This document shows, piece by piece, positions 24,528 to 38,400 of a DNA stretch of 64,000 nucleotides. The position numbers and the translations under genes were made by a program. Source of the DNA: Blasia pusilla (lineage: Eukaryota > Marchantiophyta > Marchantiopsida > Blasiales); contig CM114274.1 in assembly GCA_050084515.1 (NCBI GenBank), positions 35,278,001-35,342,000 on the forward strand, written 5' to 3'. Below the pieces are notes generated by a model. That model saw nothing but the letters and a program-made list of their open reading frames with translations. It was not told the DNA's origin and ran no database searches. Each line of letters starts with the position of its first letter. Position 1 is the stretch's first letter.

Positions 24528-27500
24528 ATGGCCGGCTTAGAGCAACTGAAGAAGAAGCTGTCACCGTTACTGGATATGAATCAGAGCCTCAGACCGGATA
24601 TGTCAATCGATTGTTCGGCTTCCTACAAGGTGAGGGGAATTCACCATTCCCTGTCTCGTGTCATCGATTGCGCTACCATATGTCCCTCATTCTATCTTTG
24701 GTCCGTTTCAACTCGTTGGCGGATTGCGAGTTCGAATTCACGCGCGATTATCGAGTGGACTATCAGTTCGGCACCCCAAGGGATCCCTCACGTGCTACGA
24801 TGAAAGATTCAGTTGTAGATCCAATTCGTTAGGGCAGAAGCGTTAAGAGGTCTTGGGAACACACTGGGATGCCCACATGATGATGCATAATGCCGTCCAT
24901 TAGTCCCGAGGGATCTCCCAAATGCCAGGATGACTACAATTGAGCCACATAACGGTGACCTAAATTTTACGTCTCCATCAAATGTCGTTAGTAGTTCGGA
25001 TGCACCTGGGTGCAGTTCAGATTAGTCATCTTGGAGCAGTGGACGTACTTGTTGGAACACATGTGAATAATTGGAGTGTCACTGCACTAGGGGTCTGGGG
25101 AGCAGCAGTTCCAGGTTCCGCCAACTGCTCCTCCGCTTAGTTTTTATCCTTTGAGCAAGGTTGATATCAGAAACGTTCAGCCAATTGGCACAAGAACGTG
25201 CACAAGCCGATGCGCACAATCGCGGTCAGTTGCTGCCTGCTGAGGAAATGCCTACGTAGAATTCACCAATTCAGCCTCCAATCTTAACTAGTGCTTGCAC
25301 CACTGATCCCAATCAGGTGCAACTGTCCAGGATGTTTCCCAAACACTTTGAATTGCTGACTCTTGAATTTTTTGTGGGTGTGTGAAGGTTACTGATGCAG
25401 GATCACTGAACCTTCTGAGTAGATCATGTGCGGAGTATAATATCAACGAGCTCGGTTTACAGAAAAGGTCTTCCATGTCCTTGGATGACAAAGATGGTGA
25501 AGGGGCAAGAGAAAAGACCTACCAGTGTGCTTCACATGAAATGTGTGTGTTTGGTGCAATTGGCTGGGGTGCGAGCAGTGTCGTACGAAAAGCCATCCAC
25601 GTTCCAACACATAGAATTTTGGCCCTGAAGAAGATCAATGTTTTTGAGAAGGTGAAAACTTTGTCAAATTTTCAGAGCTCCTGTAGTTAATCTCATACCA
25701 CTCAGAAGAGGCTTCTGAGTTCTGATTGGTATGTCAACTACTGACAATTCTGTTCCGGTTCCCTGCATGCACTTATGATCACGTGAATGAGTGTATTGGT
25801 GATATTGCAAAACTGCGAAACAGAATTATGAAAGATCCCACTTCTGTTCTTATCTTAGTGAAAACTGGAGGCATAAAAACGAAAGTGCATGTGGTCTTGG
25901 TTGGGTCTACACCACTTCCTTGTAATTATTTCATGTCGTGAAACGGTCTGAAGCCAGTGCAGTTTGGTAGATACTTGAAAGAACACAATCTATATGTTTA
26001 GGACCATGCCAGGGAGGGTGAGGTTCCCTTGTCCCAATACAGAAGTGGGGAATCCTGAATGCTTTGCCTTCTGACTGTGCAGGAGAAGCGGCAGCAGTTG
26101 TTGAATGAGATTCGAACTTTATGTGAAGCTCCACGCATAAAGGGTCTTGTTGAATTTTATGGTGCCTTTTATTCTCCAGATAGTGGGCAGATAAGTATAG
26201 CCCTAGAATACATGGATGGTGGCTCCCTGGCAGATATTGTGCGGGCCAAGAAGTTCATTCCTGAGCCAATACTTTCTGTCATCACGCGGAAAGTGCTGCA
26301 TGTAAGACTCGTATTTACTTGAAAAGGTTTTTTTTCTTAAATACGAGTTCTTAGTTATCCTAGTTGATATGGGAAGTATAGGCACGTGCAGATGGGTAGA
26401 CTAACTGTCAATTGTTCATCTAGTTATGAACAAGTGATAGTTATGTGATTGTACATTTGGTACTTGAGTGGATTTGAAGACATGGGTTGGATTACGGTTT
26501 ATAACCTTTTACAGATAATAGTGTCTGGATGTGCAGCAGACTTGGCTGATTCTGTTGTGCTTTGGGGTGAATGAAAGGGGTTGCAATTTTTGCACGCAGA
26601 TAGACATCTGGTGCATAGAGATATAAAGCCGGCGAATCTACTCATCAATCTTAATGGAGAACCTAAAATTACGGACTTCGGAATAAGTGCAGGTCTTGAT
26701 AACTCTATCGCCATGGTGAGCTCATGTTTCAGGTCTGGGAAGATGCTTTGAACCATGTGGTATGACTGAAGTGAATGCATTGGTTGAAGACTTGACAGCC
26801 GTCAAAGCTGATGATTTGAATTTTGTGTGCAGTGTGCAACGTTTGTTGGCACAGTCACCTACATGTCCCCGGAACGAATCAATAATGAGTGCTACTCATA
26901 CCCAGCTGATATTTGGAGTCTGGGGCTAGCTTTACTCGAGTGTGGGACTGGTGAATTCCCATACAATGCAAACAAGGGACCTGTCAATCTCATGCTTCAA
27001 GTATGCTCCTCTACAATCTTAAATTTTAGAGGTCCAATTTTGTCTTGATTGGCCATTTTTGTCGTCCTATTTTGGTTTTTAATCTGAGCAATTCACACTG
27101 CATCTCCTGTTCTATCTGCTGAACTAATAATTCGAATGTGGAATTCTTCAGTGACTAAACCATGGAGTTGGGACATTGTGATTTGTCTGTAGGTGATGTA
27201 TGACCCATCTCCATCACCACCAGCAGATCGGTTTTCATGGGAATTCCGATCATTTGTAGATGCTTGTCTTGCAAAAGAGGCAGAAGCAAGACCTACAGCA
27301 GAACAGGTAATCCTTCAATGTAATGCTTTTGTTTCCAGAAGTGTGGTGGTGGTTTACGTTTTTTATTACTACCTGTCAAAACCCCAAATGTACTATGCTT
27401 CCTTGAAACAATTATACTGACTGCTAGGCCTTGTATTGCAATTGTGGCTATATCATTGATCATGATACGGTGAGTTGTGACATTCTTTGTCATTGATCTG

Positions 27501-29343
27501 ATCAAGTCCAGATGGGAATGGGGTCTACCAAGTATCAAGTTTAAAGTTTAAAGCGGATTAGGTTAAAGTGTCATGTCATCAATGAGTTTTTAATTGTGTC
27601 CTCCCAATTTTCGAGTAGAAGATCATGCTTTTCAGGATAAATATCCTAAGTGACTGGACATGGCTATGCAATATCACCCAAGAATTTAGTGAGGCATTAT
27701 CTGACAAGGTCAATCTCCCAAGAGGACTTGTCTGAACTTGCTATTGGATAAGTTTCAGTGAAACTGGTTGTGATAATCTGGAGCAGACCTAACAAGTTGG
27801 TCAAACAATGCCAAAATTCTTTCGTTGGAACGTATCTTGGTCTTGAATATTATAGTTTCATCCGTCCCACCATCTCTTTCCTTGAGATTTATGGCTGACA
27901 GAGAACAAGAGTGAAGCCTATGTTGTTGTAGCATTTGTGGAGTATGACCCTATTAAGGTTATATTGATCCATAGGGGTGATGTAGTATTATCAACAAAAC
28001 AACATAGGTCGATGAACTGGCCTGGCAATCCATTTTGTCTTGTGAACATGAGATCATCAATACCCATTTGAAATTTTACAAGCTGTGAAACATTTTGGTT
28101 ATGGACATACTGAATAAGTGGTTCAGAGGAGTGGACATCTAAACCCCATCAATGGAGGTTTCAGGTAGTCTTGAGTGCATACTTTACAGTGCTCGAGTTC
28201 TGACATTTATTATTCTTTTTTGAAGACCACGGTCAATTTTATCATAGAGAATATTTGTCAAATGGTGCAGTTTTCAGCCCTTCTGAACATTTGCTAATCA
28301 ACTTGGCTTGTCCTGCAGCTTCTTTCGCACCCATTTATCAAGAAGTACGAGAATGAGCAAGTCGATCTAGCAGGATTTGTACATAGTGTGTTTGATCCTA
28401 CTGAAAGACTCAAGGACCTAGCAGATGTAAGTTAATAGTTCTTCTGCAGTTTGCTGCAATGATTATTCTTAGTTTTGTACCTGTTTTGTAACTTCTGGAC
28501 TGCCCTAGCCTGGCCACTTTCCTGTTAGTGCAGTATGGGGATTTAGTTACGCTGTGTAGTCTTTACAAGAGCCTTCTAAAATTCTGTTTATGACATCTCT
28601 TACAGCAAATCTCACTTCAACACATATGAAGTTAGAAGATCTTGTTTTGGATCATGTTTGAGAAATTAATGCACAGTTTTTCCGTGATTGTATTCATGCT
28701 GCAGATGCTCACGGTCCACTACTACATGCTCTTCAACGGTCCAGACAAAATGTGGCACCACATGAAGTCAATCTATCGGTTGAACTCCTCTTTATCGTAA
28801 GTGCTCGGCTCTCCATCTTGATGTTATCTGCTCAGTCTTAACTGTTTTCCCTTATCACAAGGAGCACAGTCACTTGTCTTCTGCTTCAAGACAGCAATTC
28901 AACATCCAAGTTTTCCCTGTCTTGGATAGAGAGATACTTCGGTACCAACCTTTCTGCTGTTGCCTTTAGCTGATGGTCATCTGTTGTGCAGGTTTGCAAA
29001 CCAGACGGTAAATGGAGATAAAATTTTTGAAACTCTCACAGACATTCGCAACATGCTAGCAGGAGAGCGACCTGAAGAGAGATTGGTGCATGTGATTGAA
29101 AACTTGCAATGCTGCGCTTTCTCCAAACGTGGAATTATGATCCGTGTGTCTGGCTTCTTTGTTGTGGGAACACACTTTGTCCCAACGGGTGATGGAGTGC
29201 AAGTTGATGGCATTCTTACCAACCCTGCCTTGGAGGCTCAAAAACAACGGATGGGCACCTTTAATGAACAATTTGTCATGGAACCAGGGGAGTCCACAGG
29301 CTCTCTGTATATTTCTAAGCAAGAACTTTCTATACAACAATAG
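24528..29343 (+). CDS. MKK3: MAP kinase kinase 3 (kinase plus NTF2-like domain), nine exons
   Basis: This is a dual-specificity kinase that phosphorylates MAP kinases; the plant MKK3 group alone has a C-terminal NTF2-like domain. Exons: 24528-24629, 25388-25651, 26083-26301, 26578-26715, 26833-27000, 27193-27306, 28319-28426, 28705-28796, 28992-29343. All introns are GT-AG and phases join without a break, giving 518 residues, about the usual length. The start [16 protein letters not shown] matches the family N-terminus. Kinase landmarks: [11 protein letters not shown] glycine loop, Lys near 115 (ILALKK), HRDIKP with Asp near 210, DFG near 228, activation loop S-x5-T (SIAMCAT) before [13 protein letters not shown]2-like region from about 372. 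The fourth acceptor (GAATGAAAG) lacks a pyrimidine tract but is required by frame and homology. It appears functional. Confidence 0.95.
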
Positions 29344-30949
29344 TTAATGGGGAAATCCAACGGTCATAGCTTCTTGTATCAATTTAAGAGATTGTAGCTT
29401 TTGTAGTACAATGCACATATAACCTACCTGATCCATGTCCCGTGGACAGTTGGAGAAACAGTGGGGTCGGATGCCCCTTAAAATAGACAAACCTTGCGGT
29501 TGGGTTCAGCATGATATAGTCCCTTCCCATAGCCCTGTGGGTTAGTTACAATTTTCCTTGTGGCGTGATTTGAGTTGCTCAGGGTTGGGGTAGTGGCCTG
29601 CAACATCCTCACGAAAGATCCCAGTGTTTAAAGCAGGGTACTACTTGTTTAGCCTTTAAATGCTGGCTGGTATGGAGAGGTAGCATGTCAGCTCTATAGC
29701 TGGGGAGTAACTTGGGCCTGCTGAGCTCACATCCTAGTAGAATTGAGCACCTGGATTTTGATCTCTCAAAAGGTCCTCATCTGTTGCCACTGGACCCAAC
29801 AACTATTCCTCTGCTACAATGTGTCTGAAGAAAGCTTGAGAGTGGCTATTCTACTTAGATGCCTCCTGTAACTCAAGATGGGTGTTCCTTACTCTGATGC
29901 TCTTGTGGAGAGATCAAGCCTCAAGTATGGCTGTGTGGTCCTGTAATAAGATAGTAGTGCACCTGGTCTATGACAACGGGTTTGGACCTTTGAATTACGT
30001 GGAAGACTAGTCATGAAGATACATAGCTCCAGCAAACCAAACCCTAGATGAGTAAGATTGTGCTATGGACACACTGCGAGGAGTTTCTCTGACAGAGATG
30101 GGTCTTTTCGCTGTGAAATCTTCATTGGAACTGCAGTACTGTCACAGTTTTCTTTATCAGTAAAGTTCATGATGAGTGTGAAGCAGGTATCTCCTGCCAA
30201 GTTTTAGACTACCAGTGTATCTGGTAGTAGTAAACCAAGATTTTTTATTGTGCATGCTTCGTGCCATCCATTGTTGCTTCCATGCAGACCGGGGATTCCA
30301 AGTTTATATCTATACCATGTTTTCTATTCATCTGCATAAGTTCCCAGAGTTGGCTCCAACTACTCGATTTCATCTGGTTTGAGGGTGAAGTCTAGAAGGT
30401 TCTTGTTTGTTCCATCATTTCTTTGTGAGTCAGTTCCTGCTGTTAAACCTGGACATGGAATCTAAGTTCCTGTAGATACAGCTCCAGTAATCTACGAATA
30501 CGGGTTTCCAAGATCATTTCCACGCCATGTCTCATCTGCATAACATTCATCTCCTGAGTTGGATCCCCTACTCTACTCAATTTCATGTGGTTTGAGGGTG
30601 CAGTGTAATAAGAAGGTTGTGAGGTTTTCCATCTTTTCATTCCAAGTCCATCCTGGACATGGAAATTTTTTGAAGGTGATCAGCATCTCCGGACTACAAA
30701 TCCAAGGGCCAATCAAATTTCCTAGTAGAAAGTGCAAAATCTACCTCCTCAGGTTTGCCTTTTTCAAACTTATTCTGTGGTGGGCAGTTGGGAAGATAGC
30801 TCCAAAAGCATGTGCACGAGCTTGAAAGTCTTTAAAAACCTATGATTCCATGGTTACAAATGTGGTAAATAACCAGATTGAAGCTTTCCTATGTACTTGA
30901 GCTTTCAACATACCATAGTTGCCCATGAAAGCATATTGGTTCTCATTCA
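29344..30949. other. MKK3 3' flank with a diverged tandem duplication
   Basis: There is no gene. About 30290-30420 and 30480-30620 are diverged copies of one sequence (shared words include CATCTGCATAA, GAGTTGG, TCAATTTCAT or close variants, and GGTTTGAGGGTG). They give a two-unit tandem duplication of roughly 190 bp. The 3' UTR of MKK3 must start here, but no canonical AATAAA was seen close to the stop. Confidence 0.45.
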
Positions 30950-32740
30950 ATACCTTACCTTACTTTTTAGTTCCTTCTTATATTGGCTATCTCCTTAAGG
31001 CCATCAGATTTTTACATTGTAGAGCCTTTTTTTTACATAAGTCATTTTTTATTATTTCTTCTATTTAAAAAATAATTTTCAATCACAAATGTTTATTGTC
31101 TAATCTTATCCCCTCCATCTAAATCTATTTCGGATGGATTTCATTATTTTTATTTTGGTCGGCATACTATTATTTTCACAAAATTATGGTTCATATGTCT
31201 TCTCATTTTGAATGATATGTCTAGTTTTGGTTTATTGATATAAAGTTGAATAATCCATCTTCCCGTTTATATGGTGTACATGTCCTCTTTTAGTTGTAAT
31301 TTCTCCCCTCAATCACCTTCTTGTCGTAATCTCGCCATTTTCCCATACTCGTATATCCATTACATTCTTTACATTTCTTCCCTATTCTCTTTTGCTCCTC
31401 TCTTCGTTTATTCCTATCCATCATAGTTTCGATGCATTACTACCGAGACCTACTTCTTGACATTTTCACATACCTCTACACACACATTAATATTGTTCTT
31501 CACCTCATCATTCAATAAACGTTGTTTTTCCCATAAGAAAGACCCCACATACATTAATATTTAGTATCTCCTATTACTCTTCCCGGATTGGATTTAGTTC
31601 TTCCTCCAAGGGATGGTGTGACGAGTTATTGTGAAGCCTCCTCTTGTATTCAACGCTTTATGTACGGAGATTGGAATAATGTGTAGAATAAGCATTTAGT
31701 TTGAGCAAAGGCCTTAGCAATGGCTCATCCTACTCAACATGCCAATCATGGGAGGCCTTCAATAGAACAATGGCTTCATTATTATCTATTTTTGGGGCGA
31801 GTGGATGAGTTTTTACGTGCGCTTCGAGCATTGGGTCCTCTCTATTTGACGGTGAAGAGCGTCCAAGTGCGGACACTGGCGCTCTTGGACGCTCTTCATC
31901 CTTCTTCAAGTGGCGCTACACCATCTTTTGTGGAAGAGTATACAACGGATCTTGACTTGAAACTTGACTTTTGAAGGTTTTCACAAGGATTTTTCTTCAT
32001 ACTCTTCCCTTATTAGAAGGCGCGCTTTTAGGCTTTTAGTATCTTTGCAATTGCTACATTTTGGCATATTCTCCATCTGTAAGGTGTACATATTGCAACA
32101 TGTTGTCTCCCATACTCTACCTCTAGGCTATTGTGGGATTTTCGTTTATTGGATATGGATAAGCCTCCTTCTAGTGTTTGTCCTTTGGCTATTGGAGAGG
32201 TTGTATAGCGCTTGGTTAGTCGATCCCTTTGCTTGCAGTTTCATCGTCGAGTTATCTCCTCATTAATTTGGAGTGGCCACCCTTGGTGGATGTGAGGTTG
32301 TGATTCATGGGATAGGCTCCATTCTTAATATTCATCCAGAGTGGATGGCAATTCAAGTCGATGTGGCTAATGCATTCAATAAAGTTTCTTATGCAGCCAT
32401 ATTTGGGGATTTTTACTATGTAAGAGGATAATTTGTAAGTCTTATTCCATTTGTCCACTCCTTTTATGCCTATGATACAATTGATATCTATTCTCACCAT
32501 GCTACTTTCATAGAATGCACTATTCTCTTATCAACTTAGGGTAGTCTTTGCCATTGCATATTTTTATGCCCTTTTAACATCAGCTAAAATGATGTTCCAT
32601 TTTGTCTCTTCTCTTCAATGATGGATGTTATCCATATTATAGGTCCTCCTTCCAAAATTTTTCATGCATATATTCATTTTGTGTAGCAACTCTCTATTTT
32701 AAACCTTAAAGTCTAGCCTAGTAAATATCCCGCATGTTTT
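30950..32740 (+). mobile_element. Decayed non-LTR retroelement, copy 2
   Basis: It matches copy 1 from its leader (CCATCTCCTTAAGG-type sequence near 30990) through MAHPTQHANHGRPSIEQW (31720), FVEEYTTDLDLK (about 31930) and the palm block AIQVDVANAFNKVSYAAIF (about 32350). It ends near 32730 at the same place where copy 1 reads AAAGTCCAACCTAGTAAATG. It is more degraded than copy 1, with no open frame over 100 codons. The following part of the element reappears inverted at 33070-33315. Confidence 0.7.
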
Positions 32741-32759
32741 AGGGGGATGAATTTTAAGG

Positions 32760-33465
32760 GAAAACATGCAGATCTCAAAAGAGGAAAAAAAAGGTAATAA
32801 CATCCCAAGATCGAAAATCTCAAAAGAGGAAAAAAAAAAGAAAATCTCAAAAGATCCAAAGCCTTCAAATTTAAGGGACTAAAATAAAAAAAATCCACTT
32901 TATCTTTAAAGAAAATCTCAAAAGAGGAAAAAAAAAGTAATAACATCCCAAGAAGTGAAGGAGTCAAGATATGAACAATAGAATGCATGTGCAACTGAGG
33001 AGGATTGCGATGGTAGAACACCATGATCTCCCTCAAATATATTCGAATCAAAAAGTTGATCAAAAGTGGCTATGATATAAGTGTCGAAATAAGCCAACAG
33101 ATGTAAGAACTCTGAAGTGGGAGGAGAAGTGCAAAGAGGATAGGAGGAATGTCATAGAAAAAATTGGGAGAGAATCCCATAAGCCACTGGGGATCTCCTA
33201 GATGAGCTAACAAATAAAGCCATTCTACATCTTTCAAAAGGGCCTCATCCAAGAACTTGAAGACATAGTCGATGGAACCAATTGGGACACAAGAATCATG
33301 AACCCCTCCTTGCATATGGTATGCATTCTATTGTTCATATCTTGACTCCTTCCCTTCTTGGGATGTTATTACCTTTTTTTTCCTCTTTTGAGATTTTCTT
33401 TTATAATAAAGTGGAATTTTTTTTTTAGTCCCTTAAATTTGAAGGCTTTGGATCCCAACGGGGAA
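32760..33465. repeat. Inverted-repeat structure with a reversed non-LTR fragment in its loop
   Basis: The right arm (about 33320-33460: TTGACTCCTTC, TTGGGATGTTATTACC, CCTCTTTTGAGATTTTC, then CCCTTAAATTTGAAGGC) is the reverse complement of sequence at 32790-33000. Part of that left arm is itself repeated in tandem (32790-32850 and 32910-32955). The loop, read on the minus strand (33315-33070), encodes FLDEALLKDVEWLYLLAHLGDP, the same block as copy 1 at about 20740. The arms contain the CCTCTTTTGAG tail seen at the 3' end of copy 1. Confidence 0.65.
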
Positions 33466-35487
33466 ATCTAATGTGAGAGTGCACATACGAAACATATGGT
33501 GCATACAAGAAATATGCGTCTATTCCAATTTGATGGCTACTAGATACAATTCTCCATTGTCGCGTTGGATTTTTCCTGATTGTGTATTTACCTATTTGAA
33601 TTGTTTCTTCGTAGATGTGTTGAAACCTCCGCTTGCAAATTTATCTATCTGAATTTTTCCTTGATCTATAGGATGCCTCGTAGATGTGTTGAAACCTCCG
33701 ACTGGGCATGTAATCAATTCAAGTTTTTTTAGTGCCTAGAATTAGATGCTTTTCTTCGAAAGAAAAGAGTCATAGTAGATCTGTATTTTCTTTTTCCAAT
33801 TCTTTAAATATATTAAAATTGACTATCAATTTTTTTTTCAATAGTATGAAGAAGTTTTCCTTATTATTACAATTGTAATTTTCATATAGATAAATCTAGA
33901 TACTAATTGGAGGATGCAGTTTTTCTTCACTTCTCCTCCGTTTGACACATGTCACCAAATGTCTCAAAGATACTTCTAGTCACCCTAATTAGGGATCATA
34001 TTAGGTTAATTGGGGTCACATTGAAACATGACATTATTAAACAGATTGGGATCTATGCATCGCTCCCTTACGGATCCTTACTATTGTTAACAAATCAAGG
34101 AACCTTTACAATATAGATGAGTATAGATGAGAAAGTAATATGAAGTAGTGACATCTAGAGGGAAACATCTCCTATGAAATTACATTAAAATATGTACTTC
34201 CAATGAGTTGTGCATTATTCCAAATCTTCAGGGGACTATAATCTGCCTGCCATGTGTCATCCATGCCCTACAATGACAAAGCTACGTCTATCACAATTTT
34301 CAAGTATTTCAAGAAGACCAGTGTTTTCAAGTAGGTCTGCATTATTCCAAATCTCCCATAGACATAATTTGCCCTTGTCACGGGTTATCCACGCCCTCCA
34401 AAGACAAAGCTACTTCTTCATTGAGGTTGAGACCAACCTCACAATTCATGTTGGGCTTGAAATCCATTGAGTTTGAGCAAGAAGAGTTCATTGGAAGCAT
34501 CTGTGATCTCAAGACACCTTAAGAGTCTGATTGTCAGCATTCATCAAGATTTCCATGACATCCTGCATGTGGACTTCATTAACTTCAGTTACACTAGTCA
34601 ACCATCTACCCAATCATCAAAACATCATAGCAGACTTTGGATGGAAAGTGCCCAATTGCAGTAATGACACTCTTTACTACCTCCCCTGAAAATTCTCCCT
34701 CCATGTGGACTACAGATTCACTTGCTGTTCTGCTATGAATTCTGTGATATATGGCTGATATCAATTCTTAAATGCTTCCACACATTTTATCCTGTTCAAA
34801 GTGTTGTGCATGCACCAAAATCAAACCTTGTCCATAATTCGAAATAGGAAGCTGCACAAGCCTTCAAAATTAGGATTTTTTTCATCAGCAGAAACTAGAA
34901 GTGGTGGAATGCGGCAGCCACAGGCTTATTGTCACCGTTGGGCCAGAGGGTAGGCCTTTCACAACAGGGTGCCAAAAGCGAACCCTGTCCATATTCAAGA
35001 GTTTAAATCTGCACAAGCCCTTCAAATTAGCATTTATCCATTCAAGTATTGCAACTGCACCATCCGATCCAGAGAAGGATGAGAAATGGTCGAACGTATC
35101 CACACACACACACACAACTTCACTGCTGCACACGAAGGTAAGTCCCTTAAAACAGGGAATACCATTGTCACATAATCCTCCCACTTCCCAGTCACAATAG
35201 AAAGGCCTTGAATGGACTGGCATCAGTTACAAATGTACTTGCTATTTCCACTGATGGTGACTAACTACTAAGGTACATAAATGAACAAGTTCTGCAGTGC
35301 AGGGTTGATACTTTTCTTCACAACCCACACACCATCTCGAAGCAACTGGCACTCTTATGAGAGCTAGACAGAGAGTGTTCTCCAACAAGAACCGGAGGCA
35401 TCCCGGGAACTTTACCCGAAAAGAATAGGGTTTCTATGCAGACAATGAGTTACAAACAAGACTAATAAAGTGAGGAGCCGTCTACTT
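33466..35487. other. Non-genic stretch with two small tandem duplications
   Basis: About 34212-34300 and 34339-34415 share GCATTATTCCAAATCT, a CC-rich middle and GACAAAGCTAC. About 34818-34880 and 34975-35040 share CCTTGTCCATA-like and GCACAAGCC sequences. Neither pair encodes a recognisable protein. A 99-codon plus-strand and a 112-codon minus-strand open frame overlap near 34885-35223 and resemble nothing known. The end of this stretch is the CYP38 3' flank. Confidence 0.4.
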
Positions 35488-38400
35488 TTACGCTCCTCCG
35501 AGAGTGTAGCTGGGGTTCACAAGATTTTCTAGGCCCCTGGTTACTCTGATGCTCTCTATCACATCACCTACTTTAAGATCCGCCAAAAAGTCTGCATTCT
35601 CTGTCACATATCCAAACACTGCATAGGTTCCATCCAATATGTTCGAATTGCTTGGTGTCAACTCACTCTCCTTCAGTAGCCAGAAGATTTGGCTTGAAGC
35701 TGAGTCTGGTTCAAACTCCTGCATGTGACAGCATATTCTCAAACTGTTAGCACTAAAAATGCCGACAGTCCCAATATTTTGTTTGTTTCTTCCTAGTCTA
35801 TGTGGTACTGAGCACACATCTAGATTAATGTGCAGCAGCCAATATTGGCAATCCATACCTCTCTAGCCATGGCAAGAGTGCCAAAAGCATTGAAGGGAAG
35901 CTTTGTTTGTGCTTTGTAGCGACCGAGTTCCTGCATTCCCATACATGAAACAGCATTTAGTAAAGGAAGAGTCTTTCCCCGACTAAAAATCGACAGTAAG
36001 GGTTAAAAGGTAGCATCATAACCTTCCTGAAGTTGACAGATTGATCAGCTTGTCTAAAAGCAGCGGTACTATCATTTTGCTAATTTACAGGCTCGTGACA
36101 AGAAAAGAATTTTTCCAGAGAATATTCACTTCAGAACTGAAAAACTAACCAGACTTCAGTGACTGTAGAGATCAAGGTGACAGAATATGACCCACTAACC
36201 ATCAGCAAGGGGAGCTCATTCAGGAGTAATCTCCGCATCTACCACAAAAAGAGATTCCAGATTTTTACCACTCAACCTTCTAACCTTAATCATGTGCAGA
36301 TCATCTCTGAATCTACACTTTTCTTCAACAAAACCATGCTCCGAGAATTATGATGTACCCCGCTTTCGTAACTTGAGAGAGTTGTTAACTTACTTCAGTC
36401 CAGGCCTCAACCAAAATTACTACGATGGTACAATTGGCAGAGCAAGATCATATACTTTTTTCATTTTCCATCACATCCATGGCCTTTCTCTCCTGGGAGT
36501 GGCGAAAAATTCTCTTACTACAGGGACAATACAATATTACCTCTAGGGTCCCGCCATAGATGGGCTCTTTCTCATCAGACACCATGATCTCGAGAGGTAT
36601 CGTTCGAAGCTTCCCAGTGCCTGGATCAACAAATCCATCTGCAGGACCTTCTGGATCCCCTGTCTGTACAACAAATCCATCCGCTGCAAATGGGGCGAGC
36701 AGTGTCAAGATCAGTAGTAGGCAATGGCAGCAGGGTTTTGCTGCAAGGATAACCTAATGCGCTGACGATTTTTTATGAAGTACCACTCGGACTCTAAAAC
36801 ACCAAATCCGAGGACGCTCAAGAATCTCTCCCATGGGAGGTGCAAAGGTATAGCCGACACTGACCCCTCTGAATTTCCATGTTGTCGTAAAACCGGCGCT
36901 CTACTAGATCAATGAAGTTACCAGCCGTGACGGGTGCATTGTAGCCATCCACCACCATCTCAAACACTGCGTTCTTCAAATTGGGATTGTCCTTCACTCT
37001 GACTTTCATCTCGACGGCAGCCCTACCTTTCAACAAAGGTCTGCTTGCATACTCAGCTGGTACCTCAAACGGGAAGCGCTCCACCATGGCCTCCTCCACT
37101 CTGCCAGCATCCACAGAGACCCCTCAGTCCCTTACCCTGCTGGACGAAATCTCGTGTAGGCAATAACTTTGAAGCTTCATGGCTTTGGTTGAGAACCATT
37201 TCCTGGAATGGCTTCAAATTATTATGCCCAACCCCGAGAAATTGTGAGCTGGTATATGTGCAGCTAGGCGCTTGACGAGGACTATGCTCAAAATGTGCTC
37301 AGTGGCAGTCTACAGCTGCATAGAAATGGATTTACCAAATGAACGCTGCACTGAGCAGCTTTGAAAAAATTGTCGAGAGTACACAGGTTGACAGAATCAT
37401 CTTATTCAGTAGATGGAGGAGATGATCTACGAGGCAGGGTATGAAGGCGAAAAAAGACAAATATTTCATATCCTGAAGATTCTCGAATTTAAGAATGCCC
37501 CTCAAAGAGAAAAAAAAAGGGATTCTCCAGCTATATCTGTTTACGGATTCCACAATGACAAGGGAGTCGTGATCTCCTCAAGCTTTCCTGAAATACTACA
37601 ACCAAACCCATCTTCAGAAGCGGGGTTTAGGTAGAGAAATATTGCACGGGCACATTAAGAGTAAGTTATTTCTCTCGTCATTCTGCGGGAGGTGGTAAAG
37701 AACTCACTCGCCAACAATCGAAAGAGTCTCCTTCTGTTTAGGTAGAATTGCTGCTCTGTCCTTTTCCTCCAGTAATACCTGGAACTCTTGCAAACTATCA
37801 GTCAATTTGGCGAGCAGAAGTTGGGCGTCTTCTTTCTTGGATTCTGCCACGTCCGCGAGGATGCTATCCTTGTTCTGGTTCAGGAAGCGGGAAGCCTGCC
37901 TCACAAACTGCAAGAATTCATGTTCACAATGTGAGTCCCAGAGATCGATTCCGACGTCTCGGCTCGATTACTGTATCTTCAGGTGATTGCTCATGCTGAA
38001 ATTGGACCTTGGAAGAATCACTGTGAGCATCTACTCAGCTCAGTCAAGCAGGTTCTAGACATTTCTATCCTCCGAATTCTTCAGTACCAGGTGCATGAAA
38101 GAGTTTTTTCCACTTGTCCTCTGTAAACCCTAGCCAGGCCCTCGTAATGGAATTGTGTCGAGGAGGACGACAGTACTCACCCTCTGAACGGGATCGATGG
38201 CTTTGACGCCGGGAAGCTTAAGAGCCTCGGTGATCTCCTCCAGTGACTTCTGCACCTCCTTGATGGGCTTGTTGGAAATGGGCAACGCGTATCTGAGCAA
38301 AGCGTTCGCATCTTTAATGGGAGGACCTGAAATGAGGACGCCTAATTCCCCGTACACAGGTCCTTGAGAGAATTCGACTGCAACTCCAGGAGACACAGGA

